This document shows positions 13,001-26,139 of a DNA stretch of 64,000 nt, piece by piece (the first letter of the stretch is position 1; the number at the start of each line of letters is the position of its first letter). Below the pieces are notes generated by a model. The model did no database searches. It saw only the letters and a list, made by a program, of their open reading frames with translations, and was not told where the DNA came from. The position numbers and the translations under genes are program-made. This stretch comes from Aquila chrysaetos chrysaetos. Lineage: Eukaryota; Chordata; Aves; Accipitriformes; Accipitridae. Where the stretch lies: contig NC_044027.1 of the NCBI RefSeq assembly GCF_900496995.4, positions 11,370,743 through 11,434,742 of the forward strand, read 5' to 3'.

Positions 13001-16000
13001 TGGAAGGCCAGAGAATTTGTTTTCCCATTTAAAACAATAACACTTTTACTTAACCATAATCAAGGAGGGAGGCAACGCCACTCCACTTGGCAAACAAACT
13101 TACAGTAAGTGCACTTGCTGGAAAAATTTATAGTTTGTTCCTGAAAAATAGACTGAGTGTATTGATAGCATAGCACAATCTGACTTGTGTTTCCTGCATG
13201 GCGAAGGGAATGAGCATCCTCCCTAAGTCTAGAGCTGACCTCTCTTCTGCAAGGTGACAGATGTCTTCATTTATAAATAGGCCCAGTTAGAATCAGGATG
13301 ATAGAGCTATACAATGAATTTGGGAAATTCCTCCCCTCCCAGAGGGAAGAAATGCATCTTCTGAAATAACTTGTGGAGGATAAGAAGTTACCCCTGGAAG
13401 AAGTGATCCCTGGGCTGCTCCAAGGACAGGCAAAACACCACATTGAAATATTTTCAATTAACATCTTTTCCCCAATCTCCTGCAAGCTTTCCAGTGATGA
13501 ACCAAAATGCCTTTGGGACAGAGAACTGTCCCAACTAATCAAGTGTTGCAAATGGAGGTCAGCATTGGACAACCAACTACCAGAAGGTACCTTGAACCAG
13601 CAATTTAGCCAAATACGGAGGTGTTAACGCAGACAACAGTGACTGCATGATTGAGGAGGATGTCTCTGGAAAGCATGTTCCAAACCACACCCAGCGAGGG
13701 AAAGCAGAGTCTCAGATAACCAGAGACTTGGAAATATTTTCCACTGCCTAGCGCGTGTCCAAAAACTCCTGGAAAGAGACTCCTGCAGATCTTGCATAGA
13801 AAAGATTTCAGCCTGTGGAAAAACTCGGCTGACATTTGTCTCATGGCCTTTTGTCACTGCCACCTGGTGAAGTGCCGTCCCCTCAAGACATGGAGGGCAT
13901 GAGATTGAATGTAGACGTTCTGTGCTTTAAAATTAAATGGAGGTAGATTTGGTCTCAAAACTTCACACGGAGTGAAAAATTGAATCCCATCATTTTGCAA
14001 AGTTGGAACTGAAACATTTGGACTCTTTCAAAAGCTTTTGTTTTCTGTTCTTTTTCATCTCTTTTGGCCAAAACTGTTAGCTTAATTTTATATAGCTTCA
14101 AGAGAAATTGTAAACGGTCCAGAATTTCACTTACAGCTTAAAAAAACCCCCAGCAAAACCAAAACCCCAAACCTACCTTAAAACAAATGCCCTCAGGTGT
14201 GGCTGCTTCTGAGAATAGGCCATGTGAGAGATAACAGCTAAGGTTATGATTTTCTAGTGCTTTCAATATAAAACTATGACTTTTTTTTCAGTTACTCATG
14301 CAGGCCGAAATTTTTCCTGCTGGTTCATCTCTTAAAACATTTGAGCCAAAGTAGTCTTCTCTTTCCAGGAACAAATTGGGAGGAAATTATTTTGTATTAC
14401 CCATTAAAAAACCCAAACAAACTCACAGCTGTTTCAATGCGAAACTCTCAAACATCCACAAAAAAAGACTTGACATTTGTTACTAGGATGTGGGGGCCTC
14501 ACTCTGCTGCTGTGCATTTTTCTGGTCCTAAATTTCCAGCTAATTCTGTTTCCAACTGTGCATGTTGCTTGGTTTTGGAGCCCCTACTCCTGAACTGTCA
14601 GTGCATGGTAGAGGAAGAGACTGCTGTCCGTGCTCATGTGCCAAAAATAGAGCTTCATTTGCTTTCCACCCCAGTTTGTTCCTGGAGTAAGGATCTGTGT
14701 GCAGACTAAGGCAGCCCTAAGTAGCATGTGATAAAGGAGCATGTGATTGTAGTGTTGGGGACGTTGTTGTAGTGTGTGTGCATGTGGGGAACAAATTTTG
14801 ATTGCACAGTCAAGCATAATTCAGGGATTTCCTAATCACTGAAATCTTGACTCTGAAACCCATGAATTTCCTTCCATCTGTGGTGGTGTAATTCATTGCT
14901 ATAATTGCTACAGAAGGCTAGGATTTTTTTTTAAACCATGATAGGGCAAAAAAATGAAATAGTAAAAAATTGAGAGTCTTGGGCTCTATGACATTATACA
15001 CTGTGTGAAGCGTCAGGTTCCTATATGAATATGCATTTGGCATTACCTGGCTATAAAAATGCAGTTTTCCTAATCAATGTTATAAAAATCCGTGCTTATA
15101 TTTTTTGATAGCTCACAATACACTACTTTCTTCTGGGTAGTGGCCAGGTAGTAGCTACTTGTCACTGTAATAACTCTTACAGCTCTGCCATGGCAGCTTC
15201 GTGCAGATGCATTATCATCCTTAGCCTGCCTACGCTGAACTGAGACAGAGCACAAATGATAGGAAGGTATAATCCTGTCTGTCTTGCAGGCTGCAAGCTA
15301 CGGATAGGTGATGCAAGTCTCGAGAAAGGAAATGCAACTTCTTCTCCAAATCTTTGTCTTAACTCAAATGTATATCGTGAGCCTAGAGTTTTAGAGGAGA
15401 TTCAGGTTACGTTTTCAAAAAGCTTCAGTTTCTATAGACCTTTGCAATTCCTGGCTTCACAGCATCAGGTATGTCAAAACATCATGTCAGAGGCTGTTTT
15501 GAAGGCATCATAGTTCATGTTTAAAGATGTAAATCTAGGAAAGGTTTTCTGCCCTCCTTTGAATTTTGAGGAATTTTGGAGAGCCTAGAGCAGAGGCAGC
15601 AAAACATCTGAATTTTTGGGAGAGTCCTTCAAATGAACCTCTGAACTTACTGGGGGTCTTAAGTGACCTAAGGAAAATGTCAGAGTTTTCCTACTTTGAT
15701 ACTGGGATAAGCAAACTGGAGAAAACTAGAGAATAAGGTAGGGAACAACCCCTCACTCCCCAGTGTTGGGAAGAAATATTCCTGCTCCAAATGATGTCTG
15801 CCCATCATAATTATCTTTAAAATACACTTTCCAAGTTATGTAGACAAGGGGCTGCATTTTACCTTTGCAGAGCAATTACCTAGAAGTGATGTATTGGTTA
15901 AAGATTATACTTTTTGCTTATTGTTAATCAAATGTCTTTGTGCTCCCTGTTATTCCAAAGTCTTCTAGGTAGACGCTATATGGGATGGTAGAGCACATGG

Positions 16001-19000
16001 AGAAATGAGTGTCCGTATACATTTAATAGCTGAAGGAGATTATTACCAACGTTAAAAGCAAAACCAGAGCTGTTCACAGAATGCTAGTAGGGCCAGTGAC
16101 ATTAATGTGACATGCTGAGCCCTGCTCAGTATCTGTGGGAATGCAGGTGAAAAGTTTTCTCTAGTCCAAGCCCAAGGTACTGACAGCTTGAGGGGCAGTG
16201 CAGGTAGCAAAAGAGGCCTTGGCGAGAGACAAAATAAGGGCAAATCTAGATACCCACGTACCTGCCCTGCTTCGCTATGTCCTATGACGTTGTAGCACGA
16301 TCCTTTGGAGACTTTGTATTGCTGGTAGTTATTTGAGGATTTGGTGGTTTAGTGGCAGATTTTTTGACTGTTTTGTTTTTCAAGGAACAGAAGCCATTTA
16401 TCAGCTGAGAAAAGTTGCAACGCTGTGCTACTATAGATTTTGCTGGTCATCTTGCATTTCTCTTGCGTGAAAGTTTTTGAGAATCGTCACATAGAGGTAA
16501 GAGAAACTTTGGGCCAATGTTACCCGCTTTCTGATATGGGGTGCAGAGCTTTTCTAATTTTCCCTACTGCTCGTAGAGCATGCTACAGCTGCAGAGAATA
16601 ATGTTATAAAACTAACATTATTATTTTCAGAAGATTTTTTTTCACTTAATACAATCACTTGAATTTATAAGTGAGGCTGCCTTCGACATCCTTTTAATCT
16701 AGTAATGGTGTAACTCTCTAACAGTCTATTTGAAATGTCAGCATTACAGAGGGAGAGTGAGCTGGATAGCCGGAAAATGTGCTCATCCCTAATGCAATTA
16801 TTAGTACTATTAAATAACTTGTTCACAAAGAGGGAGAGTGAGTTGCTGACTGCACGTTCAAAGTTTTTTCTCCACCTTGGGATCCATTTTTATCCCTAGT
16901 GGAGGTGTGGAAGAAGGGAAGCCAAAGCAATGACATAGCTTCTGCCTTTAGTCCTTGTTAGAAAAACATCCTGTTACACCTAATATCCTCCACAGTAATC
17001 GCTTCATTGGCCACAACCGAGGGAACCTTCCCACTAATGCCAGGGTCTCCTGCATAACAATAACAGACATTGGTGACAGCCACTCGCGAGGTGTGGCTCT
17101 GACTCATGCTTCATGTTTGCGCTGCTGCCTCCTGCACGCCCACCCCAAAATACGTCCGTGGAGTGGGTCTCCATGGTGCCTTTGTCCTCTTGGTCCTGCA
17201 GCCAAGCACGGAGCACGTTCTAGTATTGACATCTGCTTCTGAGGCTGCTTCTGCACTATTTTTGTTTTCGGTTTCTTGAGTCCCTTCTGGAGGCCTTGAT
17301 GTACCCTCTGTAATCTCTGGTTGAAAAACTAGACCGATGCCACTCAAAGGTGTCCTAATTGGCAGCAAATGTATGACTGGATGCCTCTGCATCACAGGGC
17401 AAGGCAGGTGGTTGGGAGCGTTGCATCTGCTTTCTGTTTTGCGCGAGGACTGGTAACCAATGTGGTGGATTCAGCTGGAGCTGCCTTGCACACTCTGGCC
17501 TACCCTGACTCCTTTGGGTGCTGCTCTGAAAACCTGGGGACAGAGTACTTCTAATATGTTGATTTTTTTTTTTTTAATCAGTTAAGCACAGGAGGAAATC
17601 AGTAATGGTAGACTGTTGGGATTATTTTCGAACGATGTTTTATTCCCTTAGTCAACTATAATGGGACTGCAGGAGGCTTTATGATGAGCTGTAAAAACTC
17701 ACTGCTGAGTGTGGTGGTTTAATGGTCACAGGGACTTTCAAAAAAGAATATAGTTTATTTTTATGTAGCATCTTTTTTTAAAAAAAAAAAAAAGGTGAAG
17801 TCAGGAAGTATTTTACAGGAAGGAGGTAAAATAGGCAGTGAATGCTTCCAGGAGCTGGATGCTGCTTTGGAGGGAGAAAGGGTGAAGTGGTATGTAAAGA
17901 AGGACAGGTACCCTTTACAAGTGGGAAGGATGAGGGGAGAGAACAGAAAGTGAGAGTAATGGGAGAAAGAAAATTAATGTGGAGGAGGTGGACAGTATGA
18001 GAGGGGAAGGATGCAATTATAGAAAGGGAAAGAAGAGGGGAGGTGAATGTTGCATTTGGGGCTAGATGCGGAGGAACAATTTTTGCAGGAGGGGAGAGTG
18101 ATGGGTTTGGTGGGAGGTGGCTGCTGGGAGGGGAAGGAGAGGGGCAAGAGCTGTGAGATGAGGGATGGTGGCTGGGCAAGATGTTTGCCTGACCGAATCG
18201 GGGGGATTCTGTGCTTCTCCTGGAGGTGATGGTTGTACCCTGGTATGTGGTTGCTGGGAATTGAAGGAAACACAATTCCAGTGTTATATGCACTGGTCAT
18301 GCCACTGGTTTCTGTACAGGAGCACTCTTTCCAAAGATGGTCTCTGTATAGGATTTGCATAGAAAGAAAGATTGCTAAGCGGAAACATCCTCAGGTAGAC
18401 GAAGCATCCGAATTTCGCTCTCAGTGATAAAGAGTACCTGAAGCTAGCACGGTCAAAGATAGTCCTTTGTGGTTTTAATCCTAAGTGATTATATGGCTTC
18501 TGCAACACGCCCTGTGATGGCAAACCTCAAAGAAAGGCAAGAACCTATTTGAGCTAACAGATTTTCTGGTATTCAGAATAAACTGAGAAAGTAGCTCTCA
18601 TAATCCCATGGAGCACTCAGGCCGTGAATACCCAGACGCAAAGGCTTGGCATGTAGCAGCATTAGAAAGGCATAAAGAGACATGGTACCTCCAGGGTGGC
18701 ACCTCTTGCTCTTCCTATTGGAGAAAGGAATCTCCCAATGTCATTTTAAAGTCAGCATCCAACAACCAATCTGAAATCCAGCACCAGAGTACTTCAGTTG
18801 CAACCTGTGTCCACTCCTGTTAGAAGCTCGTTGTTAAGCCTTGATAATGCTATCCCTGTCTCAAAGACCTCACAGGCCTTTAAGTGATGTAGAGATAGGG
18901 GGGTCTGGAACCATTGGCAAATTGAGACAAGAAATAATTTCCCTTATCCAGAAGAATGCAGGTGAAGTACTTGGTTTAAAAAAAACCAAACACACCCCAC

Positions 19001-20000
19001 ACCCCCCACACCCTCCGCAACCAACCAAATCCCCAAACAAAACCCAGGATGTCTCATGACTGGAGAAGAAAATAGTGAGAGAAAATACCAAAGAGCCTGA
19101 AGGCCAAACAGCTTTTATTCCTTACTCTGAAGAAGAGTAGCATAGATTTAATGGTCTCAGGAGGAGGGATAAGGAAGCTACAAGCAACAGAAGTAATTAT
19201 AGTAAACTGTGCAGAAAATTAGCCTTTCTGAATGGGGTTATGTCTTGACCATTTGTCAGTGAATAATCTTAGCTTTTCCTTTGGATACTCCCAATCAGAG
19301 CTTCCTACAGAGTGAAATCCTTGAAAGCCTGAAGCTTTCCTCAGGGTGCTGCAGGTTCCCCCCTGGCTCGCTGCCCTCCCTGGCTCACTGCCTCCAGGGA
19401 GCCTCATGCGGGGACACACGGCAGGAGCCAGATGGACAAGCAGCGCTCTTCGTGCGAGTCTTAGATGTCGAGCTGTTGTACAGCAATGGAAATGCCACTG
19501 TGGATTTCCATTCAGTGTCTTTTTGCCTGAGATGAACCACCGAAAAACAAAAAAAAAGAAAATACAAGGGAGAGAACTACTCTATTCCTCTGACCTGCTT
19601 CCTACCCGGGTATGTGCGTGCTGCCTATGGTAGACATTAAGGCTGTAAAAGCTTATTGTCAAATCAATTCCGCTCCTACTGAGACCGGAGAGACCAGGAG
19701 TGTGCCTTGAAAGACTTTAAATCTTGCCCCTCCCTGATGATTTGCAAAGTTTAATTTCTGTAATGGGCTCTGGTGACAGAGGCATTCACTGTTTTTCCAA
19801 CAGGAATTGCTGAATGTATGAATGACTCATTCTGTAGGCGGGAGATATAATGGCAGCCTTCGATATCCTGATCTAAGGGTGGGGAGGTTGTGTGGGAGGG
19901 GAGGAATGGGGTACACTTTAAGTTAAATTATCCACCTTGCTTCCCCTTCATCAGGCAGCCCCTCCTTCTCTCAAAGTCCCTTCCTGGCTCGGTATCAGGA
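10001..20000. other. Intergenic DNA upstream of PAPPA, middle block
   Basis: No supportable coding gene. Noticeable contents are an AT-rich block near 11330-11520, a purine-rich strand-asymmetric block at about 17780-18200, a C/A-rich low-complexity stretch at about 18978-19045, and a compact block at 19730-19870 containing a TGACTCA (AP-1-type) word. Frames of up to about 170 codons in the purine-rich block encode only low-complexity Ser/Pro/Leu sequence and are not genes. Confidence 0.7.
17779..18200. repeat. Purine-rich (A/G on + strand) low-complexity block
   Basis: About 400 bases in which the + strand is mostly A and G (GGAAGGAGG, GAGGGGAAGG, GGGAGAAAG words), beginning at an A-tract. 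The complementary pyrimidine strand produces a long Ser/Pro/Leu-rich pseudo-frame purely from composition. Such tracts may form triplex DNA, which is not shown here. Confidence 0.6.
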
Positions 20001-20039
20001 TAATGCTGAAAGAGGGAAAGGAAAGGCTGAGGGACCTCC

Positions 20040-20330
20040 TGTGGGAGATGAAGTTTATAATATATGCATTTGCCTGGAAATGCCATAAGAAATTAATATT
20101 TGTTACAGAAACAGTGGGACTGCATTAATATTTTAATATTAAATGAATATTTAATTTGAAAGCTTTGATTTGAAAGTGAATGAGACAGCCATGACATGAA
20201 CAGTTGTGCTGTTCCTGTTAAGAAATGTTAATGATTTATTGACAATGTCGGTAGCAATAACTTTACACTGTTTCAGTTATATAATGCCTTTGAAATATTG
20301 GTAAAGTGATTACTGAGAACAAAAAGCAGG
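20040..20330. promoter_or_regulatory. Candidate conserved non-coding element
   Basis: A dense run of AT-rich homeodomain-like words (ATTAATATTTTAATATTAAATGA and similar), a GAACAG...CTGTTC inverted pair at 20198-20214 and GC-poor, repeat-free sequence. This texture is typical of vertebrate enhancers near developmental genes, but conservation cannot be measured from one sequence. Confidence 0.3.
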
Positions 20331-21885
20331 CTGGCTTCAGCAGCCCTTTTGGGAAGGACTTATGTTAGAGAAAAGCGTGATTTCCTACAGAAAGAGGATC
20401 CCACCCGGTCCCCCAGAGCCAGACTGGCTCCAGCATTGGGTGGCCACCCTCTCCTCAACATCAGCATCCTATACCAATTTTGGCCATCTCTCTTGCCTGA
20501 GGTGCCCCAAGCCAACACATTGCTCTGGCAGTGGCTCCTGAAAAGTAAGGCTGAACCTGGAGGGGCTGAGAGCTTCCCAGAGTCAGGCTTCTCAGCCGGC
20601 TTCCCACAGTGACTCCTGCCATGGACCTTGGCGCCTCTTATAGCCGAAAATGGCTTGCTCCAGGGTTTCTTAGGGCTTTTCTGGCTGAAGATGACTCGGG
20701 GTATTTGTTAATTTTCATGCATTTAGTAATCTTAAACATTGAAAACATCTTAATTGCTGAAGCAGGTTTATTTTGTACAGTTTAAAGGGTTGTTGAAGCT
20801 GTACCTGTAGTTTCTGGGAGCTCTCTTAGGGTGTTACTTTGGAGTGTGAAGGCAGTGAGAGAATAGAGGAAAGCAAACAGGTCTGTTGCCTCATAAGCAT
20901 CCTGAGTTTAATCTTAAATTGCAGCTGAAACTGGAAGTCCTTGGCTGAATGTGACTTCAGTGAACCTGAACTAGATGCCTACAGCCTGTAGGCATTGGTT
21001 CTGAGGACTCTCTGCCTATAGTTTTTAAACCCCTTGAAAACTCTTAGAAAAAGCTCTCCTCTGCTGAATAAATAGGGATGTGGAATATTTTTGTGACATG
21101 GTCTGTTACCCATTAGCTCAGAACAAGGAAAAATCATCTAAAAAATAATTAAAGAGACACTTTGGCATGGTGTCTTGAAAGCTGTACCATGCTGTAGGTT
21201 CCCAATTCCAGAAATGTGTTTCTTCTTAAGGCCAATCTTTGCACAAAATTAAGAGAAAAATGAAACCTAAATTCACAATGTGACCCAATCTAAACAAACG
21301 GAGAGTGTTTTTCTTCCCTCCCCCCACCCCTTCCCTTTTTCCCTCTCCCTTTCTTAATTTCATGCCATTGTTGCAATCAGCCTTAGTAAAAGTAAGTTAG
21401 TGGAATGAGGAAACAAAAACCCAATATAGGATGCGGTTTAAAATACTGGTTCTTGAGCCTGATAATCTTTCTCATTTTTCAGTTGCATTTTTGTGATGGC
21501 CATCTTGATGAATTTAGTGTTGGCAAAGGGTGCTAGACATAGAAGGATGGAGGCTTGAACTTGTATAATAAATGTCAGCACATGTTTTTGTCTGCTGTAC
21601 CTCTGCTGTGGTCCCTCTGCTACCTCCTGGTATCTTCAGGTGTATTCTAGGTGAAGTTTTGAGGAGTGAAGACTCATGATGTCCTCCAACAAATCACATC
21701 ACAGAAGGCAGTCAAAAAGGATCAGATCAACTTTATAACCTTGTCCATACTTGACAAGGTTGGAAAAAAACCAGCTATCACTGCAGCCTGGTAGAAACTT
21801 AGCAGTTGAATATGTAAACATCAACTCCTATTTAAATCCTTCACTTCCATTGACATAATTGGAAAGGTAGGCACCGACATACTTA

Positions 21886-21939
21886 TATAGCTCTTGATTT
21901 TGGTTGATTTGCTATAGCTCTTGATTTTGATTGATTTGC
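21886..21939. repeat. Tandem 27-bp duplication (two copies)
   Basis: Two adjacent 27-base units, 21886-21912 and 21913-21939, both beginning TATAGCTCTTGATTTTG and ending TTGATTTGC, differ at a single position (G versus A). This suggests a young replication-slippage duplication. Confidence 0.9.
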
Positions 21940-22669
21940 CCCAACATATACAATGGGGCTCATCACCCCACTCAGCTTTAGCGAGAAAGCTGCCCGCATT
22001 CCCCATGAAGTAATTGCTGTAAACTCCACGTACAGCTTTTCCTATTAAAAGTTGGCAATGCATTATTTGCCACAAAGCATGCACTGTTTTGGAGCACATG
22101 ACATTTTAAGAGCTGAAATATTGTGAATAGTCCTAACAAAGTTGATTTCATTTGTGAACAAAAAGCCTCCCTATTTTTCATACTAACTGTTCAGTAAAAT
22201 ATTCTGACAACAACTCAAGTCTGATCAAATTAAAATCAGTCCAGCCTTTTTTTAGTGATGAACTGAACTTAAAAGATTTTGGTATCCTAGAAAGAGTTGC
22301 TAACCTTTCTGGGCAGGTCCTATAGTATTTAATAGCAAAGGGCACCTTCTTATATAAATATTGTGAACTATGGAATTTAATGAGATTTGTATTGCGCTAT
22401 AGAAATGTACTTTAGAGAATTAATTTTGAAGTCTGTAGGTTTAAATGTTTTCTAAAAATAGTATTGAATATATACAGGGCTTTGTGCTTCTGTGCCTATT
22501 TAGTTTTGGAGAATGTTTTCATGTATTATTTGGGTTTTCATTTGATGCACTTTTCTTTTTCCTTGTTCTTTTTTAAAGCATTGGTGGCAAAGGAATGAAA
22601 GGAGGCTATTTTTTGCTACAGGATAAGTGTTGATATTTCAATTCCAGTTTTTGCCTCCTGAGGAATTTT

Positions 22670-22711
22670 CTATTTTCTTGAGACTCTTAACTATTTTCTT
22701 GAGATTCTTAA
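22670..22711. repeat. Tandem 21-bp duplication (two copies)
   Basis: Units 22670-22690 and 22691-22711 share CTATTTTCTTGAGA and CTTAA and differ at one base (C versus T). A short local duplication. Confidence 0.9.
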
Positions 22712-25700
22712 CATCATTCACATACTCATCAGTTTAATTACCTCCCTAAGCAGTGTATCTGAGCTGCCATTTCAACAGTCTAGTCTATTTAGTGTGTCCA
22801 ATTCTGTGCACAGATGTACTTGTGCAATAACAAGCAGTTTTAAAACTAGGATACATGAAAAATTCTCCAGTAGAAACAAGCTTATAGTTTTCTCAGATCC
22901 AGTTCTCTGCAGTTTTTATAGCTGTCCATATGATGTTTTCTGTTTTTCTGTGCTAGTGGGCAAACAGGGTTTGACACTCAATAGTGAGCTGTACTGCATC
23001 AGAGAGATCTGCTGCGTATCACTGGAGAACCGGGTATCACCTCAAAGAGCAAAGGGAATTTTTGAAAATCCTGTTAAATGCATTAACAATGAGCTGGGGA
23101 TAAAGTCAAAACCCTGCTTAGACATTTCGATTGAGAGTTGCCATACAACTGTAGCCAGTGGTGGGTCTTGGCTGAAAATGTATTTATACATTAAGACAGA
23201 TAGAGATAGATTTCACTAGTTTAAACATAGCTTTAGTGCAGACAAAAGCAATAGGGGGGTGGTGGGGAAAGCACAGGCTGCCACCACCCTCACATATGGT
23301 AATTGTTTCCTCCAATGCTTGCTATATTGTATTTAGTTCATGCAGTGACATATCACAGAAAGCCACTGATGCCAAATTCTTAACAAAAAAACCCAACCTG
23401 CAGCTTTAAGTGAGGGCTGTCCTCCAATTTATTTGTGTTTTGTTGTTGGTTTTCTTTTTCCTTCTGCTTTTCATCTGTCTGGTTTCTATTTCCACTCTTT
23501 CTGTTCTTTCCTTCTCCCTTTTGTTTTGTCTTGTTTTGTTTTTTTACTGTATTTGAGGAATCTCAGTTACACTGAGAAGCCTGGGAGGTATGAGTGGAAT
23601 GTTTTGATTTAGTACATCCTTGCCTGAACTTTCTTTTGACAAATCAATTAATATCTGTGGGTTCTGGGGGCAGAGTATTGGGAGATGAAGCAGCCGGGGT
23701 GCAAGGCTGGTATGAGGACGGTGAAGCTTGACAGTGTGGTGGGATCAGGAAGGGAGGACTCTGGAGTGCTTGCTTCAGGTGCAAGGGGATGACAGATAAA
23801 GTTACGAGATTTTTTCAAATTCTGAAGCTAAGCACATGACTGAAAAGACTAGATATATCTTCCAGGCAGGCAGGTGATCACTTTGCTCTGCAATGCCAGA
23901 GCCTGCCTGTCTTGCTCTGAACTTCAGGTTTAGGGTATAACCGCAGTTTGGCAGAGGGTGGTTCAGATGCTGTGTGCGTTGTGTTTGGACTGACGTAGCC
24001 TCCTGTGTCAGCTTGGGGCAGAAGTTAGCCTTTGACTGCTGATTTATGGGTGATCTCAAGGACCCAAGTCCGGATGAGGATCAGATGCCTGTTGAGGCTT
24101 GGGAGCATTTGAGTCAAGGACTTGACTTGGGCCATGTGTGCTGTGAAGACAGGACAAACTGCTAAATTCAGATCTGCTGCTGAAGGCTGTGACGGCCTGG
24201 CTGGGAGGGTTCCCTACTTGGCTCCATACCTTGTGTGCATGGGACTCTGCAGCTGTGTTTTTCAAATGCCATTCAAATGAAAGCAGAAAGGGGAAATCCC
24301 ATTTCACCGGGAATAGCTCTCAAATGCAGAGAGCAGCTTTTCCCCCGAATTTTGTCTTTTGGCTTTCTTGCTGCAGAATGACACACAGTGTCTTTCTCTT
24401 GATCAATTTGTTTATCATTTGCTTGATTATCTTCTTCAATAGCAAGACACGACAGGTTTCTCCTGTTAATCCTGTTAGTACTGGCATTGGAGCAGAAATT
24501 TAGTTTAGGAAAAACATTTGGGTATGTTAAACTTTCTTGTAGATGATGCATGTGAATACCAAAACATGGCCTGATATGTTTGAATTTTCTAGATTATTCC
24601 TGAGCCATGTATTTCCATCTGTCTGTCTGCGTCCTGCTCCTTGTCTCTCCCCATACATATTTACGTGCCAGCACCAGACTTTCCTTCTGGCTTTCAGAGC
24701 AGCTTGTGTGGCTCTGCTGATATAGTACCACAATGTGCTGACTACACCTCGGGGGAGCTGAGAGAGCAGCAAGCAGAGCCCTCTTCTCCAGCCCCACCTC
24801 CTGGACCCACCTCTTCTCCAGTGGCCGTTGCCACCCTGCCCAAGGGAGCCCACCCTGGTGTGTGGGGCTGGAGAGCTGCCCCGCCGCTTCTGCTGTGTTC
24901 CTCCTCCAGGACAGCCGATAATGTCCTCTCTCTCTTTAATGTTTTAAAAGTGATGTATGGCTAGAGGAAAATGTCAGAGCAGAGCACTGGAAGACTGATG
25001 ACCTCCCATGTATCTTCTGAACAGGTACCCAGCTAGCAGAGGCCCCATATGCCTTTCCAAGGCAGCCTCCCTCCCCTCTCTGCACTCGTGCATGCTATTT
25101 ATCTTGTGGGGAAAACATTAGTAGGTCTAAGAGGATAGTTTAGGCTCCAGAGCTCACCCAGTCCTTGACCTCTCGGCTGAGACTTGCCAGTGGGGTGGTG
25201 ACTAAGTAACAGCAACTGCAGTGGTGTGTTTTGTGTTGTGGATACATGCCTCTCTGGGTGGAACATGTCTGCTAATGTACCATATGTTTACAAAGGCAGG
25301 GGACCCTTGTGTAGTAAGTGAGCCCCCGGCCTTTTCTGTCTTAGAGTTGTTTGACTGTCTGGTGCTGTCCGATAAGTCTTTGGTTCAGTGAAACAGTCTT
25401 TTCTCCTCCCCTGTCACCCTCCCGATTTAGTCTTGGTTGTTTGGGGAAGTCTGAGTACCTCTGTGCATCCTGGGGGTGGATTTGAGGTGGCCTCAGTGGA
25501 TGTCAGGGTGGGCTTGTGGGTCCTGTCATGGATACAGCTCTCTTGAGTTACAGACTGCAGCGAGGCAGCCCGAACAAACTGAAGATGCTCAGGGGTGAAT
25601 AAAGCAATGGCCCTGTGCAGTCGTCCTCCTGCAGGTCACAAACCAACTACCAGTATTTGCAAATCACTAGGAGATGCAAATCACAAGGCAGTTTTCCCTT

Positions 25701-26139
25701 TCTGGTCAGTTGACTGCTTGTCTTGTTCCCCTTTCTTTCCTAGCCAGGTCTAATTCTCTTCCCCGGCGTTTGACCCAACCCCAGAAATAGTGGAGGACAT
25801 ATAACCTTTAGGTGAGATGGTTTGGGACCCCGATAACACATCTTGCATTCTGGAAAGTCAGGGTATCTCTCTGTGCACTTTCCTGGGTTTTACCTCTTTT
25901 TTCAGGAGCAACATTTGATAGTTCCTCCTCTTGGCCCCTCAGAAATTCCTCATTGGGCAAGAAGTGCAGAAGAGATAAAAATAGCGTTCTGCAGTTCGGG
26001 GTTTCAGCATGCTGGTTTCATCTGAGGATCTTAAATCTCCGGGCAAACAGGCTTTTAAAATAGGCATCATTTCAGTCTCCTTAAATGAGAGGGGAAAGTG
26101 GGGCAAAGAGTTTTTGTGTTCTTGTTGGGGTTTTTAAAA

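Noticed and set aside
16750..16844. Direct repeat AGAGGGAGAGTGAG, two copies about 80 bases apart
   Set aside because: A short purine word in low-complexity context, with no further similarity between flanks.
17778..18293. 171-codon minus-strand open frame
   Set aside because: Lies on the pyrimidine strand of a purine-rich block. The product is low-complexity Ser/Pro/Leu/Phe with no domain, and the frame is explained by composition.
22794..23219. 141-codon plus-strand open frame
   Set aside because: Begins at a GTG rather than ATG, has no recognisable domain or repeat-element similarity, and no splice or promoter context was seen.
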